64,000 nucleotides of DNA from RHLJ01 sp965601955 (GTDB lineage Bacteria > Bacteroidota > Rhodothermia > Balneolales > Balneolaceae). Below are positions 50,136 to 57,742 of this stretch, one piece after another. The first letter of the stretch is position 1. Every line of letters begins with the position of its first letter. A program made the position numbers and the translations under genes. The notes under the pieces were generated by a model. The model had not been told where the DNA came from. It saw only the letters and a list, made by a program, of their open reading frames with translations, and did not search any database. The DNA lies in assembly GCA_965601955.1 (NCBI GenBank), contig OZ271855.1, positions 2,542,001 to 2,606,000 on the forward strand, in the 5' to 3' direction.

Positions 50136-52271
50136 TTATCCCTCGGCAGGTGCTTCTCGTTCGATAAGTGCTTTTCGGGAAAGTCGAAGTTTTCCGCCGT
50201 GCTCAACTTTAAGCAGCTTCACTTCAATCTCATCACCAAGGCTGAGGTAGTCAGAAACTCTCTCTACTCTTCTGTGATCGATTTCGGAAATGTGAAGAAG
50301 TCCGTCCTTACCAGGAGCAACTTCAACAAAGGCACCAAAGTCTTTGATTGATTTCACAATACCTTTGTAAACCGCTCCTTCTTCAAGGTGGCCTACAATC
50401 ATCTTGATACGCTTTTTAGCTTCTTCTGCTTTGCTTAAGTCGTTAGCAGAGATTGTAACCTGACCTTTTCCATTCGAATCTTCTTCGATAATGATTTCGG
50501 TTCCGGTTTCTTTCTGAAGCGTCTGGATCACTTTACCACCAGGCCCGATTACCGCACCAATATCGCTGCCATCAATCTCCATTTTCAGGAATTGTGGAGC
50601 ATATTGAGAAATGCTTTCTCGGGCTGAAGAAATGGTTTTAGCCATTTCACCAAGAATATGCAGGCGGCCTGTATGAGCTTGTTCCAGAGCCTGCTCAATA
50701 ATCTCGAAGCTAATACCCTGAACTTTCATATCCATCTGACAGGCAGTAATACCTTCAGAAGAACCAGCTGTTTTGAAGTCCATGTCTCCCATGAAATCTT
50801 CTTCACCTCTGATATCAGAAAGTACAACACTCTTGTCTTCTCCAACAATCATGCCCATTGCAATACCAGCTACCGGCTTCTTAAGAGGAACACCAGCATC
50901 CATAAGAGCCATTGAGCCACCACAAACAGAAGCCATGGAAGAAGAACCATTTGATTCTGTGATATCAGAAATAAGTCGTACCACATAGCCAAATTCATCA
51001 AAGGTAGGCATCATCATTTTAAGAGCACGCTCAGCTAAGTGACCATGACCGATTTCACGTCGTCCAGGGCCCCTCATAAAACCAGCTTCTCCTACAGAGT
51101 ATGGAGGGAAGTTATAGTGAAGCATAAATTGCTTTCCTTCCTGGCTAAATAAGGTATCTACAGACTGTTCGTCTCTTTTGGTTCCAAGAGTAGCAGAAAC
51201 CAATGCTTGAGTTTCCCCTCTGGTAAAGATGGAAGAACCGTGCGTTCTTGCAATGTATCCTACCTGAGTCCAGATATCGCGAATATCAACCGGAGTACGG
51301 CCATCAATTCTTCGTTCTTTTTCAAGGATCATATTACGAAGCTCATTCTTTTCGATACTTCCTAGTACTTTCTTGGCTTCGCTTAATTTGTCACCAGCAT
51401 CCTCATCATCTGCCCACTCTTCCTCAAGCTTGGCAATCGCTTCGGTTTTGGCTTCTCTGATCTTGTCATTGTACTCTTCTTTACCGAGACCAATGTTCAC
51501 AATCTCGTTAATCTGCGCTTCAGCTAATCCTTTTACTTTTGCCTCTAGATCTTCATCAACAGCTGGAGGAACGAACTCACGCTTTGGCTTTCCTAGCTCT
51601 TCACGTAACTCGTTCTGGAAATCACAAAGCTTCTTAATGGCTTCATGGGCAGCTTTAATGGCATCAAGCATATCCTTTTCGGAAATCTCATCCATCTCAC
51701 CTTCCATCATCAAAATAGAGTCGGCTGATCCACCAACTACCATGTCGATATCGCTTTCTTTAAGCTCACTAACGGTTGGGTTAATGATAAACTCACCATT
51801 TACACGTCCAACTCTTACTTCTCCCATAGGACCATCAAATGGAACATCAGAAAGGTGAAGAGCCAGTGAGGCTCCAATACCGCCTAGTACATCACCATCA
51901 TGCTCATCATCCGATGAAATCACCGAGGTGATGATTTGAGTGTCGCAATAATATCCTTTTGGGAATAATGGCCTTAAGGTTCTGTCGATTAATCGACTTG
52001 ATAAAATCTCTTTTTCGTTCGATCGGCCTTCTCTTTTCATAAATCCGCCAGGGAATCGCCCTGCTGCGGAAAAACTTTCTTTATGATCAACAGTAAGCGG
52101 GAAAAAATCCTGGCCTGGCTTAGGCTCTTTGGCACTTACCGCAGTACACAGTACCATGGTATCCCCCATTCTTACTACTACTGCACCATCTGCTTGTTTG
52201 GCAATTCTTCCGGTTTCAACGGATAATACTTTGCCGGGTGCAAATTCAATACTTCTAAAATCTTCTTTCAT
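50136..52271 (-). CDS. pnp: Polyribonucleotide nucleotidyltransferase
   Basis: A 711-residue 3'-5' phosphorolytic RNase. Order: first RNase PH domain (from VRMGDTMVLCTAVSAK; FFPLTVDHKE); helical linker; second RNase PH domain (GSSIFTRGETQALVSATLGT; MRGPGRREIGHGHLAERAL; GDMDFKTAGSSEG with the catalytic Asp); KH domain (IGAVIGPGGKVIQ); and S1 domain (VYKGIVKSIKDFGAFVEVAPG). It should be part of a trimeric degradosome-like complex. The gene follows rpsO, the usual order, with a terminator between them that may read through in part. Confidence 0.98.
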   Translation of the reverse strand: MKEDFRSIEFAPGKVLSVETGRIAKQADGAVVVRMGDTMVLCTAVSAKEPKPGQDFFPLTVDHKESFSAAGRFPGGFMKREGRSNEKEILSSRLIDRTLRPLFPKGYYCDTQIITSVISSDDEHDGDVLGGIGASLALHLSDVPFDGPMGEVRVGRVNGEFIINPTVSELKESDIDMVVGGSADSILMMEGEMDEISEKDMLDAIKAAHEAIKKLCDFQNELREELGKPKREFVPPAVDEDLEAKVKGLAEAQINEIVNIGLGKEEYNDKIREAKTEAIAKLEEEWADDEDAGDKLSEAKKVLGSIEKNELRNMILEKERRIDGRTPVDIRDIWTQVGYIARTHGSSIFTRGETQALVSATLGTKRDEQSVDTLFSQEGKQFMLHYNFPPYSVGEAGFMRGPGRREIGHGHLAERALKMMMPTFDEFGYVVRLISDITESNGSSSMASVCGGSMALMDAGVPLKKPVAGIAMGMIVGEDKSVVLSDIRGEEDFMGDMDFKTAGSSEGITACQMDMKVQGISFEIIEQALEQAHTGRLHILGEMAKTISSARESISQYAPQFLKMEIDGSDIGAVIGPGGKVIQTLQKETGTEIIIEEDSNGKGQVTISANDLSKAEEAKKRIKMIVGHLEEGAVYKGIVKSIKDFGAFVEVAPGKDGLLHISEIDHRRVERVSDYLSLGDEIEVKLLKVEHGGKLRLSRKALIEREAPAEG

Positions 52272-52360
52272 TTATTTATTGTTTTATTTGTTTTCTGCTT
52301 TATCCCCACCTAATTAAAAAGATTGGTTGGTTAGTTTAAAAAAGAGGTGAGGAGAATTGA

Positions 52361-52390
52361 AAAAGGCTCCGTAGAAGCTGGAGCCTTTAA
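52361..52390 (-). terminator. Terminator between rpsO and pnp
   Basis: On the minus strand AAAGGCTCC (52379-52387) pairs with GGAGCCTTTTT (52361-52370) around CAGCTTCTAC. It starts 4 bp after the rpsO stop. A partial terminator at this place is known in E. coli, where it reduces pnp transcription from the rpsO promoter. Confidence 0.85.
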
Positions 52391-52391
52391 A

Positions 52392-52661
52392 TTATTTACG
52401 AATACCGAGTTCTTTAATAAGCTCTCTGTATTTCTGAATATCGTTTTTCATTAGGTAATTAAGGAGACGTCTTCTCTTACCAACTAGTTTTAATAAACCA
52501 CGACGAGATGCGTGATCCTTTTGGTTTTCTTTGAGGTGCTCTGTTAGATGATTAATTCTATGAGTAAATAATGCTATTTGTCCCTCAGTAGTACCAGTGT
52601 TGGCAGCGTCTCCGCTAAACTTCTTGAAAATATCTTTCTTTTCGTCTGCTGTAATGCTCAT
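52392..52661 (-). CDS. rpsO: 30S ribosomal protein S15
   Basis: An 89-residue ribosomal protein with the S15 helices: GTTEGQIALFTHRINHLTEHL and HASRRGLLKLVGKRRRLLNYL (each shown as one run of about 20). The conserved DHASRRGLLKLV motif contacts 16S rRNA helix 22. Length is exactly typical. It precedes pnp. The ribF-truB side of the classical operon is 4.1 kb upstream, separated by unrelated genes, so rpsO must have its own promoter in 52662-52760. Confidence 0.98.
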   Translation of the reverse strand: MSITADEKKDIFKKFSGDAANTGTTEGQIALFTHRINHLTEHLKENQKDHASRRGLLKLVGKRRRLLNYLMKNDIQKYRELIKELGIRK

Positions 52662-52760
52662 TACAATGTAGTTATAACTTTAAATCGATTTAAGACACCA
52701 AAGATACGCTTTTTAGGCTAAAGCGACAATGGATCACTGTTATAAATTATTTATCTGTGC

Positions 52761-52847
52761 TTACCCTTCTATTGCCATTTCAAAAGTGATCTTTGTACTT
52801 TGACCAGAGTTACTATTCCCTTCATCAGTCCATGGAACTTGAGCTTT
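52761..52847 (-). pseudogene. Orphan C-terminal fragment between rpsO and the beta-lactamase gene
   Basis: Minus-strand frame 52847-52761 reads KAQVPWTDEGNSNSGQ then STKITFEMAIEG and stop. It is bounded upstream by a stop and has no start. The composition is that of a real protein end rather than random sequence. It could be the tail of a gene lost by rearrangement at this superoperon break. The family is not recognised. Confidence 0.35.
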
Positions 52848-52910
52848 TTATTGAAATATAATGACCCAATAAAATCGCATGCATACAGGTCAATGAATCA
52901 ATAAAACACC

Positions 52911-53732
52911 ATGATGAAACTATTTTTTCTTCCTTCGATCCTTTTCTTAGTCCTAGCCTGTGCAGAAAAAGAGTTAAACTCAGATTCGCAGAGAGTATTA
53001 GTCCTTGAGTTTCAATCAATCCTGGATTCAGCAATGGTAGACGGTGCCATCTTGATCTACGATCTTAAGCAAAACACATACTATTCAAATGATTTTGAAT
53101 GGACCAAAAAAGGGAAATTACCTGCCTCAACATTCAAAATACCTAATTCAATAATTGCTCTTGAAACAGGAGTAGTGGAACACGACAGTACTATTTTCAG
53201 ATGGAATAGAGAAGAACGAGCTATGAGCATTTGGGAACAAGACCTGGTTTTCAGTGACGCCTTCCACTTTTCATGTGTTCCCTGCTACCAGGAAGTTGCT
53301 AGAGAAATCGGCGCTGAAAGAATGTTAAGCTATTTAGATAAACTCAATTATGGAGATATCAAAGTAGATTCAAGTTCGATAGATATTTTCTGGCTTATGG
53401 GGGAATCAAAAATTAACCAGTTGGAACAAATCGACTTCCTGAAAAGGTTTTACCTGTCTGAACTTCCTGTTTCTCATAGAACTACTATGTTAATGAGAGA
53501 ACTGATGGTACTTGAAAAAACAGAAGAATATATCATTAGCGGAAAAACAGGCTGGTCTATCAGAAATGGAAACAACAATGGATGGTTTGTTGGCTATATC
53601 GAATTACCTGAAAAAACCTATTTCTTTGCTACCAATGTAGAGCCGAAAGAGCAATTTGATATGTCAATGTTTTCTATGATAAGAAGAGACGTTTCATACA
53701 AAGCATTCGAAATGATGAATATCATCAACTAA
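52911..53732 (+). CDS. Class D beta-lactamase-like lipoprotein
   Basis: A 273-residue protein with a lipoprotein signal (FFLPSILFLVLAC, Cys17). All class D landmarks are present: Ser73-Thr-Phe-Lys76 in LPASTFKIP, Ser121-Cys-Val123 in HFSCVPCYQ, and Lys212-Thr-Gly in ISGKTGW; Trp161 matches the OXA-10 Trp154 region. The usual YGN reads YGD (147-149). It should open beta-lactam rings, or be a BlaR-like sensor domain descendant. A cysteine inside the SxV motif is also unusual. The gene is convergent with the Fur-type gene (4-bp overlap). Activity against drugs cannot be judged from sequence. Confidence 0.88.
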   Translation: MMKLFFLPSILFLVLACAEKELNSDSQRVLVLEFQSILDSAMVDGAILIYDLKQNTYYSNDFEWTKKGKLPASTFKIPNSIIALETGVVEHDSTIFRWNREERAMSIWEQDLVFSDAFHFSCVPCYQEVAREIGAERMLSYLDKLNYGDIKVDSSSIDIFWLMGESKINQLEQIDFLKRFYLSELPVSHRTTMLMRELMVLEKTEEYIISGKTGWSIRNGNNNGWFVGYIELPEKTYFFATNVEPKEQFDMSMFSMIRRDVSYKAFEMMNIIN

Positions 53733-54115
53733 GAAATACAATCTTCGCATTGCCCCATTAGCGATAACTCTGCCGAATCTACCTTATGATTAGGCACAGA
53801 TGGAATCGAAACACTCATCGTCAGGTATTCTGTTTTACCACAATCCCGACATTGAAAATGAGAGTATGTATGAGAACCTGAATCATCTGAAGGAACTTCT
53901 CCTGAAAGCAAAGAGTACCATCTTACCCCATCCTTACCGATAAAAGAATGTAGCAAACCATCATCTTCCAGGCGCTTAAGGACCCGGTAAACTGTAGTCT
54001 TATTCATCTGATGTTGAAACCTTTCTATCAGTTGTATTGCTGACAGAGCCTCTTTGGCCTCTTCAAACACACTGAGTACAGCTTTTACAGATTTAGTTTT
54101 TCTAACTATTCCCAT
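53729..54115 (-). CDS. Fur family metalloregulator
   Basis: A 128-residue Fur-type repressor. The winged helix spans LSAIQLIERFQHQMNKTTVYRVLKRLEDDG (shown in part: MNKTTVYRVLKRLEDDG). The dimer domain has HTYSHFQCRDCGKTEYL and ends GQCEDCIS, two CxxC pairs that hold structural zinc. It is most like Zur or the small Fur paralogues. It is divergent from the DsrE-like gene and shares with it a 23-bp palindrome at 54125-54147 only 10 bp from its own start, so it should repress both itself and the operon. The inducing metal or signal is unknown. Confidence 0.9.
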   Translation of the reverse strand: MGIVRKTKSVKAVLSVFEEAKEALSAIQLIERFQHQMNKTTVYRVLKRLEDDGLLHSFIGKDGVRWYSLLSGEVPSDDSGSHTYSHFQCRDCGKTEYLTMSVSIPSVPNHKVDSAELSLMGQCEDCIS

Positions 54116-54124
54116 CTTTAAATC

Positions 54125-54168
54125 TTATTGCAACTAAGTTGCAATAACAAATAATTTACTTACATTTG
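54125..54168 (+). promoter_or_regulatory. Fur-family operator overlapping a TAnnTTTG promoter
   Basis: TTATTGCAAC-TAA-GTTGCAATAA (54125-54147) is a perfect 23-bp palindrome. A TTG within it (54139-54141) and TACATTTG (54161-54168), 19 bp apart, form a Bacteroidota-type promoter for the DsrE-like operon. Repressor binding would cover the -33 box and the leader of the divergent Fur gene. Confidence 0.82.
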
Positions 54169-54229
54169 CAAGCAGGTTACGCCTAAAAGTACATCCACTG
54201 CTCACACATTAAATTAAACAAATATCAGT

Positions 54230-54607
54230 ATGAAGGTAGCTTACATTTTTAAAACTAACATGGCTTCTACATTTCAATTGGCAACCATGATTTTACCTCA
54301 GTTAGAGGAAAACTCTCATGGAGTAGAAGTAGTAGGTATGTTCTTTTTTGATGAGAACGCACATGTATTAAGAAAAGGAAACGAAGTTGGAGAGCGTCTA
54401 AATACAATTGCCAAAGAAAGTGGCATGCTAATCATGGCCTGTGATCAATGTGCTCTGAGACGAGATTTGGCTGAAGGATCATTTGATCAATGTGGAACGG
54501 GAAGCGTAAAACCTAAAAGTATGATTGAAGTGGGACAAGTAGGTTGCTTTCCACAGTTGTATGGGGCATTGAGTGGCAATGTACCAAACCTGGTTATAAC
54601 ACTTTAA
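54230..54607 (+). CDS. DsrE-like protein with four cysteines
   Basis: A 125-residue protein of the DsrE/TusD fold: VAYIFKTNMASTFQLATMILP opens the first strand and helix, and VEVVGMFFFDENAHVL is the typical second strand. Conserved-looking cysteines are Cys71 and Cys74 (MACDQCALRRDL), Cys88 (FDQCGTGS) and Cys106 (QVGCFPQLYGAL). DsrE-like proteins relay persulfide sulfur through a cysteine; CxxC here could also bind metal. It is the first gene of the Fur-controlled operon. Cytoplasmic. It may carry thiol-bound sulfur or metalloid for the flavoprotein that follows. Confidence 0.82.
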   Translation: MKVAYIFKTNMASTFQLATMILPQLEENSHGVEVVGMFFFDENAHVLRKGNEVGERLNTIAKESGMLIMACDQCALRRDLAEGSFDQCGTGSVKPKSMIEVGQVGCFPQLYGALSGNVPNLVITL

Positions 54608-54624
54608 AAACTGAAACTTTAGTT

Positions 54625-54693
54625 ATTGCTATCATAGATTCTGTTCAGTTTAAGAAGAGAGAAATATGAACAGAATGGATGTTAAGTAGCAAT
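54625..54693 (+). promoter_or_regulatory. Intercistronic stem-loop between DsrE-like and flavoprotein genes
   Basis: ATTCTGTTCA (54638-54647) pairs with TGAACAGAAT (54667-54676), and outside it ATTGCTA (54625-54631) with TAGCAAT (54687-54693). It lies in the 107-bp gap and has no U-tract. It may be an mRNA processing or stability element setting different levels of the first and later genes. Confidence 0.5.
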
Positions 54694-54714
54694 TAATTTG
54701 ATAGTATACCTTTT

Positions 54715-55848
54715 ATGGATAATGGTAACGATTCTATAAATAAAGAATTTGATGTAATCATAGTAGGTGCCGGACCTGCAGGACTTGGGGTAGGAATAGT
54801 ATTACAGAGATTTGGCTTTAACTTTACGATCCTGGAGAAAGATCAAATAGGTTCTTCATTTAGGAAATGGCCCAAAGAAACCCGGTTCATTTCCCCTTCG
54901 TTTACCGGGAATTTTTTTAAGATGCCTGATTTAAATGCCATCACTCCGGATACCTCTCCTGCTTTTACATTATTGACCGAACACCCTACCGGAGAAGATT
55001 ATGTAGTATACCTGGAAGATCTTTCAGCACATTATATGCTTCCCATTGAAACAGGGGTAGTTGTAGATACTCTACAAAAAGATGAAGGTACTTTTACTCT
55101 GGCAACCAATAAGGGAAATTACAAAAGCACGTATGTTATATGGGCAGCCGGTGAATATCAGTATCCAAAAAAGAATTCCTTTAAAGGTGATCAGTTATGT
55201 ACACATTACTCGGAAATTTCTTCCTTTTCAGAGTTGGATGGAGATGAGCGTATTGTAATTGGAGCTTATGAATCAGGTTTTGACGCAGCAGTTAATTTAG
55301 TTGACGAAGGATATAAAGTAACTCTTCTTGATGATTCTAATTATTTAGACCTGGTAAACAGCGACTCTAGTTATTCCCTATCCCCGTTCACAAGAGACAG
55401 GATAGAGGAAGTACTTGGCTTTTTTGATTATCACACTGCTACTAAAGTTACCAGTGTTGAATTTGAAAACGATACATACACAGTTAAAACTATTAATGAC
55501 CTCACCTTCACTTCAAAGCAAAAACCTATTAATTGTACAGGTTTTGCGAGCAGTCTTACTCTTGTGAAGGACTTATTTGAATTTAAAGATGACTACCCTT
55601 TTTTGAATGATTTTGATGAGTCTACTAAGGTAAAAAATCTATTTTTGGTGGGGCCACAAGTAAAGCATGATAACGCATTATTCTGCTTTATCTATAAATA
55701 CCGGCAACGGTTCGCAATTGTAGCAGAATCAATTTCATTTAGAGAACAAATTCCCTATCACTTCATTCAGGAAGCCCTCCATGATTATAAAGAAAACAAC
55801 TTCTATTTAGAGGATTTATCCTGTTGTGATGACGAGTGTGCATGTTAG
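54715..55848 (+). CDS. FAD-dependent monooxygenase-like flavoprotein with Cys-rich tail
   Basis: A 377-residue flavoprotein. DVIIVGAGPAGLGVGIVLQR (residues about 13-32) is the FAD-binding GxGxxG. FRKWPKETRFISPSF recalls the FxGxxxHxxxW-type region of flavin monooxygenases. VIGAYESGFDAAVNL replaces the usual NADPH GxGxSG. The C-terminus ends in SCCDDECAC: four cysteines (370, 371, 375, 377), a probable metal or metalloid site absent in ordinary members. It is the second gene of the Fur-regulated operon. Arsenite or organoarsenical oxidation (ArsO-like), or thiol/sulfur oxidation, are possible; neither is shown. Confidence 0.8.
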   Translation: MDNGNDSINKEFDVIIVGAGPAGLGVGIVLQRFGFNFTILEKDQIGSSFRKWPKETRFISPSFTGNFFKMPDLNAITPDTSPAFTLLTEHPTGEDYVVYLEDLSAHYMLPIETGVVVDTLQKDEGTFTLATNKGNYKSTYVIWAAGEYQYPKKNSFKGDQLCTHYSEISSFSELDGDERIVIGAYESGFDAAVNLVDEGYKVTLLDDSNYLDLVNSDSSYSLSPFTRDRIEEVLGFFDYHTATKVTSVEFENDTYTVKTINDLTFTSKQKPINCTGFASSLTLVKDLFEFKDDYPFLNDFDESTKVKNLFLVGPQVKHDNALFCFIYKYRQRFAIVAESISFREQIPYHFIQEALHDYKENNFYLEDLSCCDDECAC

Positions 55849-55849
55849 C

Positions 55850-56806
55850 ATGAAACCATATTTAGAACCACTTTTATTAGCCATAGCAATTATTACGGGA
55901 TCGGTAACCGGGCTGTATACCAATTTCAATATAGACCTGGTAGACTTCTCCATTATTGCTATGCTCTTTTTTCTTTTCTACAACATTTCACTGGATGGCT
56001 TTCTTAAAGGAATAAAGAACAAGAAGTATATCTCCATAGCTCTATTATCCAATTTTGTTTTAATACCCATTTTAGCTTTTCTGTTAGCCAGTGTTTTTGT
56101 TGATACTTCAAGTGCAGTTTTTATCGGGCTGATTATTTACCTGGTTGCCCCATGTACCGATTGGTTTTTAGGCTTTACAAAATTGGCAGATGGAGACGTT
56201 GAGATTAATTCGGCATTACTTCCATTTAATCTACTTGCACAAATTCTCCTTCTTCCGGTTTATCTATATGTATTCACGGCAAATACAGTAGGTATTCCTA
56301 TCCATGCATTTTTTAATGTATTAATCTATTGGGTACTTCTTCCCTTTGTTATAGCTCAGGCAGCACGCTTTATCGTATCCAAATTCAATACAGAAATTTT
56401 AGAAAAGAGTAACTCTCTGGCAGAATTAGGGATGCTTCTGTCTCTTATTCTCCTACTTTTCTCAATGTTCAATTCTAATGTTGAGTCGTTGATTTCTAAT
56501 ACTGCTATCCTTCCTAACATCTTTATTGTCATTTTCACCTTCTTCGTTGCGACCTTTTTCCTGGTAAGGACTATCTCCAGGGTATTTACTTTTTATCGAA
56601 AAGAAGAAGTGAGTTTAGCTATGACTACCGCAGCAAGAAATGCTCCTCTAATGTTAGGAATAAGCCTGGTACTTTTTCCTCAACAGGCGCTAATTCACCT
56701 GGTACTGGTTATAGGTATGTTAATTGAGATTCCGCATTTAATTGCGATAACCTATTTACTAAAGAAAAAATCTAACACTCTAAGCACCAAGGGTATAGTG
56801 CAATAG
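55850..56806 (+). CDS. ACR3/BASS-type carrier
   Basis: A 318-residue protein with about ten membrane helices, starting at ATG 55850, one base after the flavoprotein stop (in-frame GTG 55826 would overlap it). The helix 4 motif YLVAPCTDWFLGFTKLADGD corresponds to the APCTAMVFVWS motif of ACR3 arsenite carriers, with the essential Cys (about residue 102) kept. TAARNAPLMLGISL matches the C-terminal conserved helix of the bile acid/Na+ symporter superfamily. It should export an anion or metalloid, perhaps the product of the flavoprotein. It ends 6 bp from the convergent ribF. Confidence 0.84.
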   Translation: MKPYLEPLLLAIAIITGSVTGLYTNFNIDLVDFSIIAMLFFLFYNISLDGFLKGIKNKKYISIALLSNFVLIPILAFLLASVFVDTSSAVFIGLIIYLVAPCTDWFLGFTKLADGDVEINSALLPFNLLAQILLLPVYLYVFTANTVGIPIHAFFNVLIYWVLLPFVIAQAARFIVSKFNTEILEKSNSLAELGMLLSLILLLFSMFNSNVESLISNTAILPNIFIVIFTFFVATFFLVRTISRVFTFYRKEEVSLAMTTAARNAPLMLGISLVLFPQQALIHLVLVIGMLIEIPHLIAITYLLKKKSNTLSTKGIVQ

Positions 56807-56812
56807 TATCAT

Positions 56813-57742
56813 CTAGCTCAGAAGGTGTTTAGCTGTTGCTTTATCCCTCTCTAGTTGAGCACTCAATTCTTCTGCACTACCAAATTTCTGTTCATCCCGA
56901 ATACGATCAAAAAACTCAACCTGGATAGTTTTTCCATAGATGCTTTGATCGAAGTCAAAGATATGTGCTTCAAGGGTCTTATCCTCTCCTCCAAAAGTAG
57001 GGCGCACTCCAATATTCATTACCCCACCATACCAGATATCATCAACACGCACTTTGATCACATAAATACCATTTTTGGGAATCACTTTGTCTTTATGCTG
57101 CGGTTGTAAATTAGCCGTAGGAAATCCTATAAGTCGCCCTCGTTCATCACCATGCACAACTACTCCATTGAGCATATAGGGTCGTCCTAGCAACTCAGAC
57201 GCTCTTATCACATCTCCCTCATCCTGAATTTCTTTTCGTATCACCGTGCTGCTGATCGTAGTATCCCCCATTTCCCGCTTTGAAATCACCTGGACCTCAA
57301 AGTTAAGCTCTAACTTGAGCTTCTCCAGGGTTTCTATAGTACCTGAACGATCTTTCCCAAAATGATGATCATAACCAATTACAAACTCACTGATTCCGAC
57401 CTTTTTGTGGATGATCTCTTTCACAAACTCTTCAGAGCTTAGTAGTGAAAAATCCCGGGTAAAAGGAATCACTAAAAGTATATCTATACCATAGCTTTTC
57501 AGGATTTCAGCCCTTTCTTCTAACGAGGTAAGCAATTTAATGCTTTCACCTTTTGGGCTTATAATGGCTCTTGGATGAGGATCGAAGGTTACTACCACAC
57601 TCCGGGCATTCCGATCTTTGGCTTTTCCTACTACCGCTTCCATTAACGCACGATGCCCTTCATGTACTCCATCAAAAGTCCCTACTGTAACCACCGTATT
57701 CGGATTACGATCTATATCTTTAAGGTGAACCAGCTTAGCCAT
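56813..57742 (-). CDS. ribF: Riboflavin kinase / FAD synthetase
   Basis: A 309-residue bifunctional enzyme that makes FMN and FAD. The nucleotidylyltransferase half has VTVGTFDGVHEGHRALM (HxGH-type) and the TTISSTVIRKEI motif, in which SSTxIR is diagnostic. The kinase half has GRLIGFPTANLQP, NGIYVIKV and GVMNIGVRPTFG. Length is typical. It overlaps truB by 8 bp. Classical operons continue with rpsO, which here lies 4 kb further on. Confidence 0.97.
   Translation of the reverse strand: MAKLVHLKDIDRNPNTVVTVGTFDGVHEGHRALMEAVVGKAKDRNARSVVVTFDPHPRAIISPKGESIKLLTSLEERAEILKSYGIDILLVIPFTRDFSLLSSEEFVKEIIHKKVGISEFVIGYDHHFGKDRSGTIETLEKLKLELNFEVQVISKREMGDTTISSTVIRKEIQDEGDVIRASELLGRPYMLNGVVVHGDERGRLIGFPTANLQPQHKDKVIPKNGIYVIKVRVDDIWYGGVMNIGVRPTFGGEDKTLEAHIFDFDQSIYGKTIQVEFFDRIRDEQKFGSAEELSAQLERDKATAKHLLS

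Noticed and set aside
51373..51858. A 161-codon plus-strand open frame
   Set aside because: Antisense to pnp; long only because of the codon bias of the real gene.
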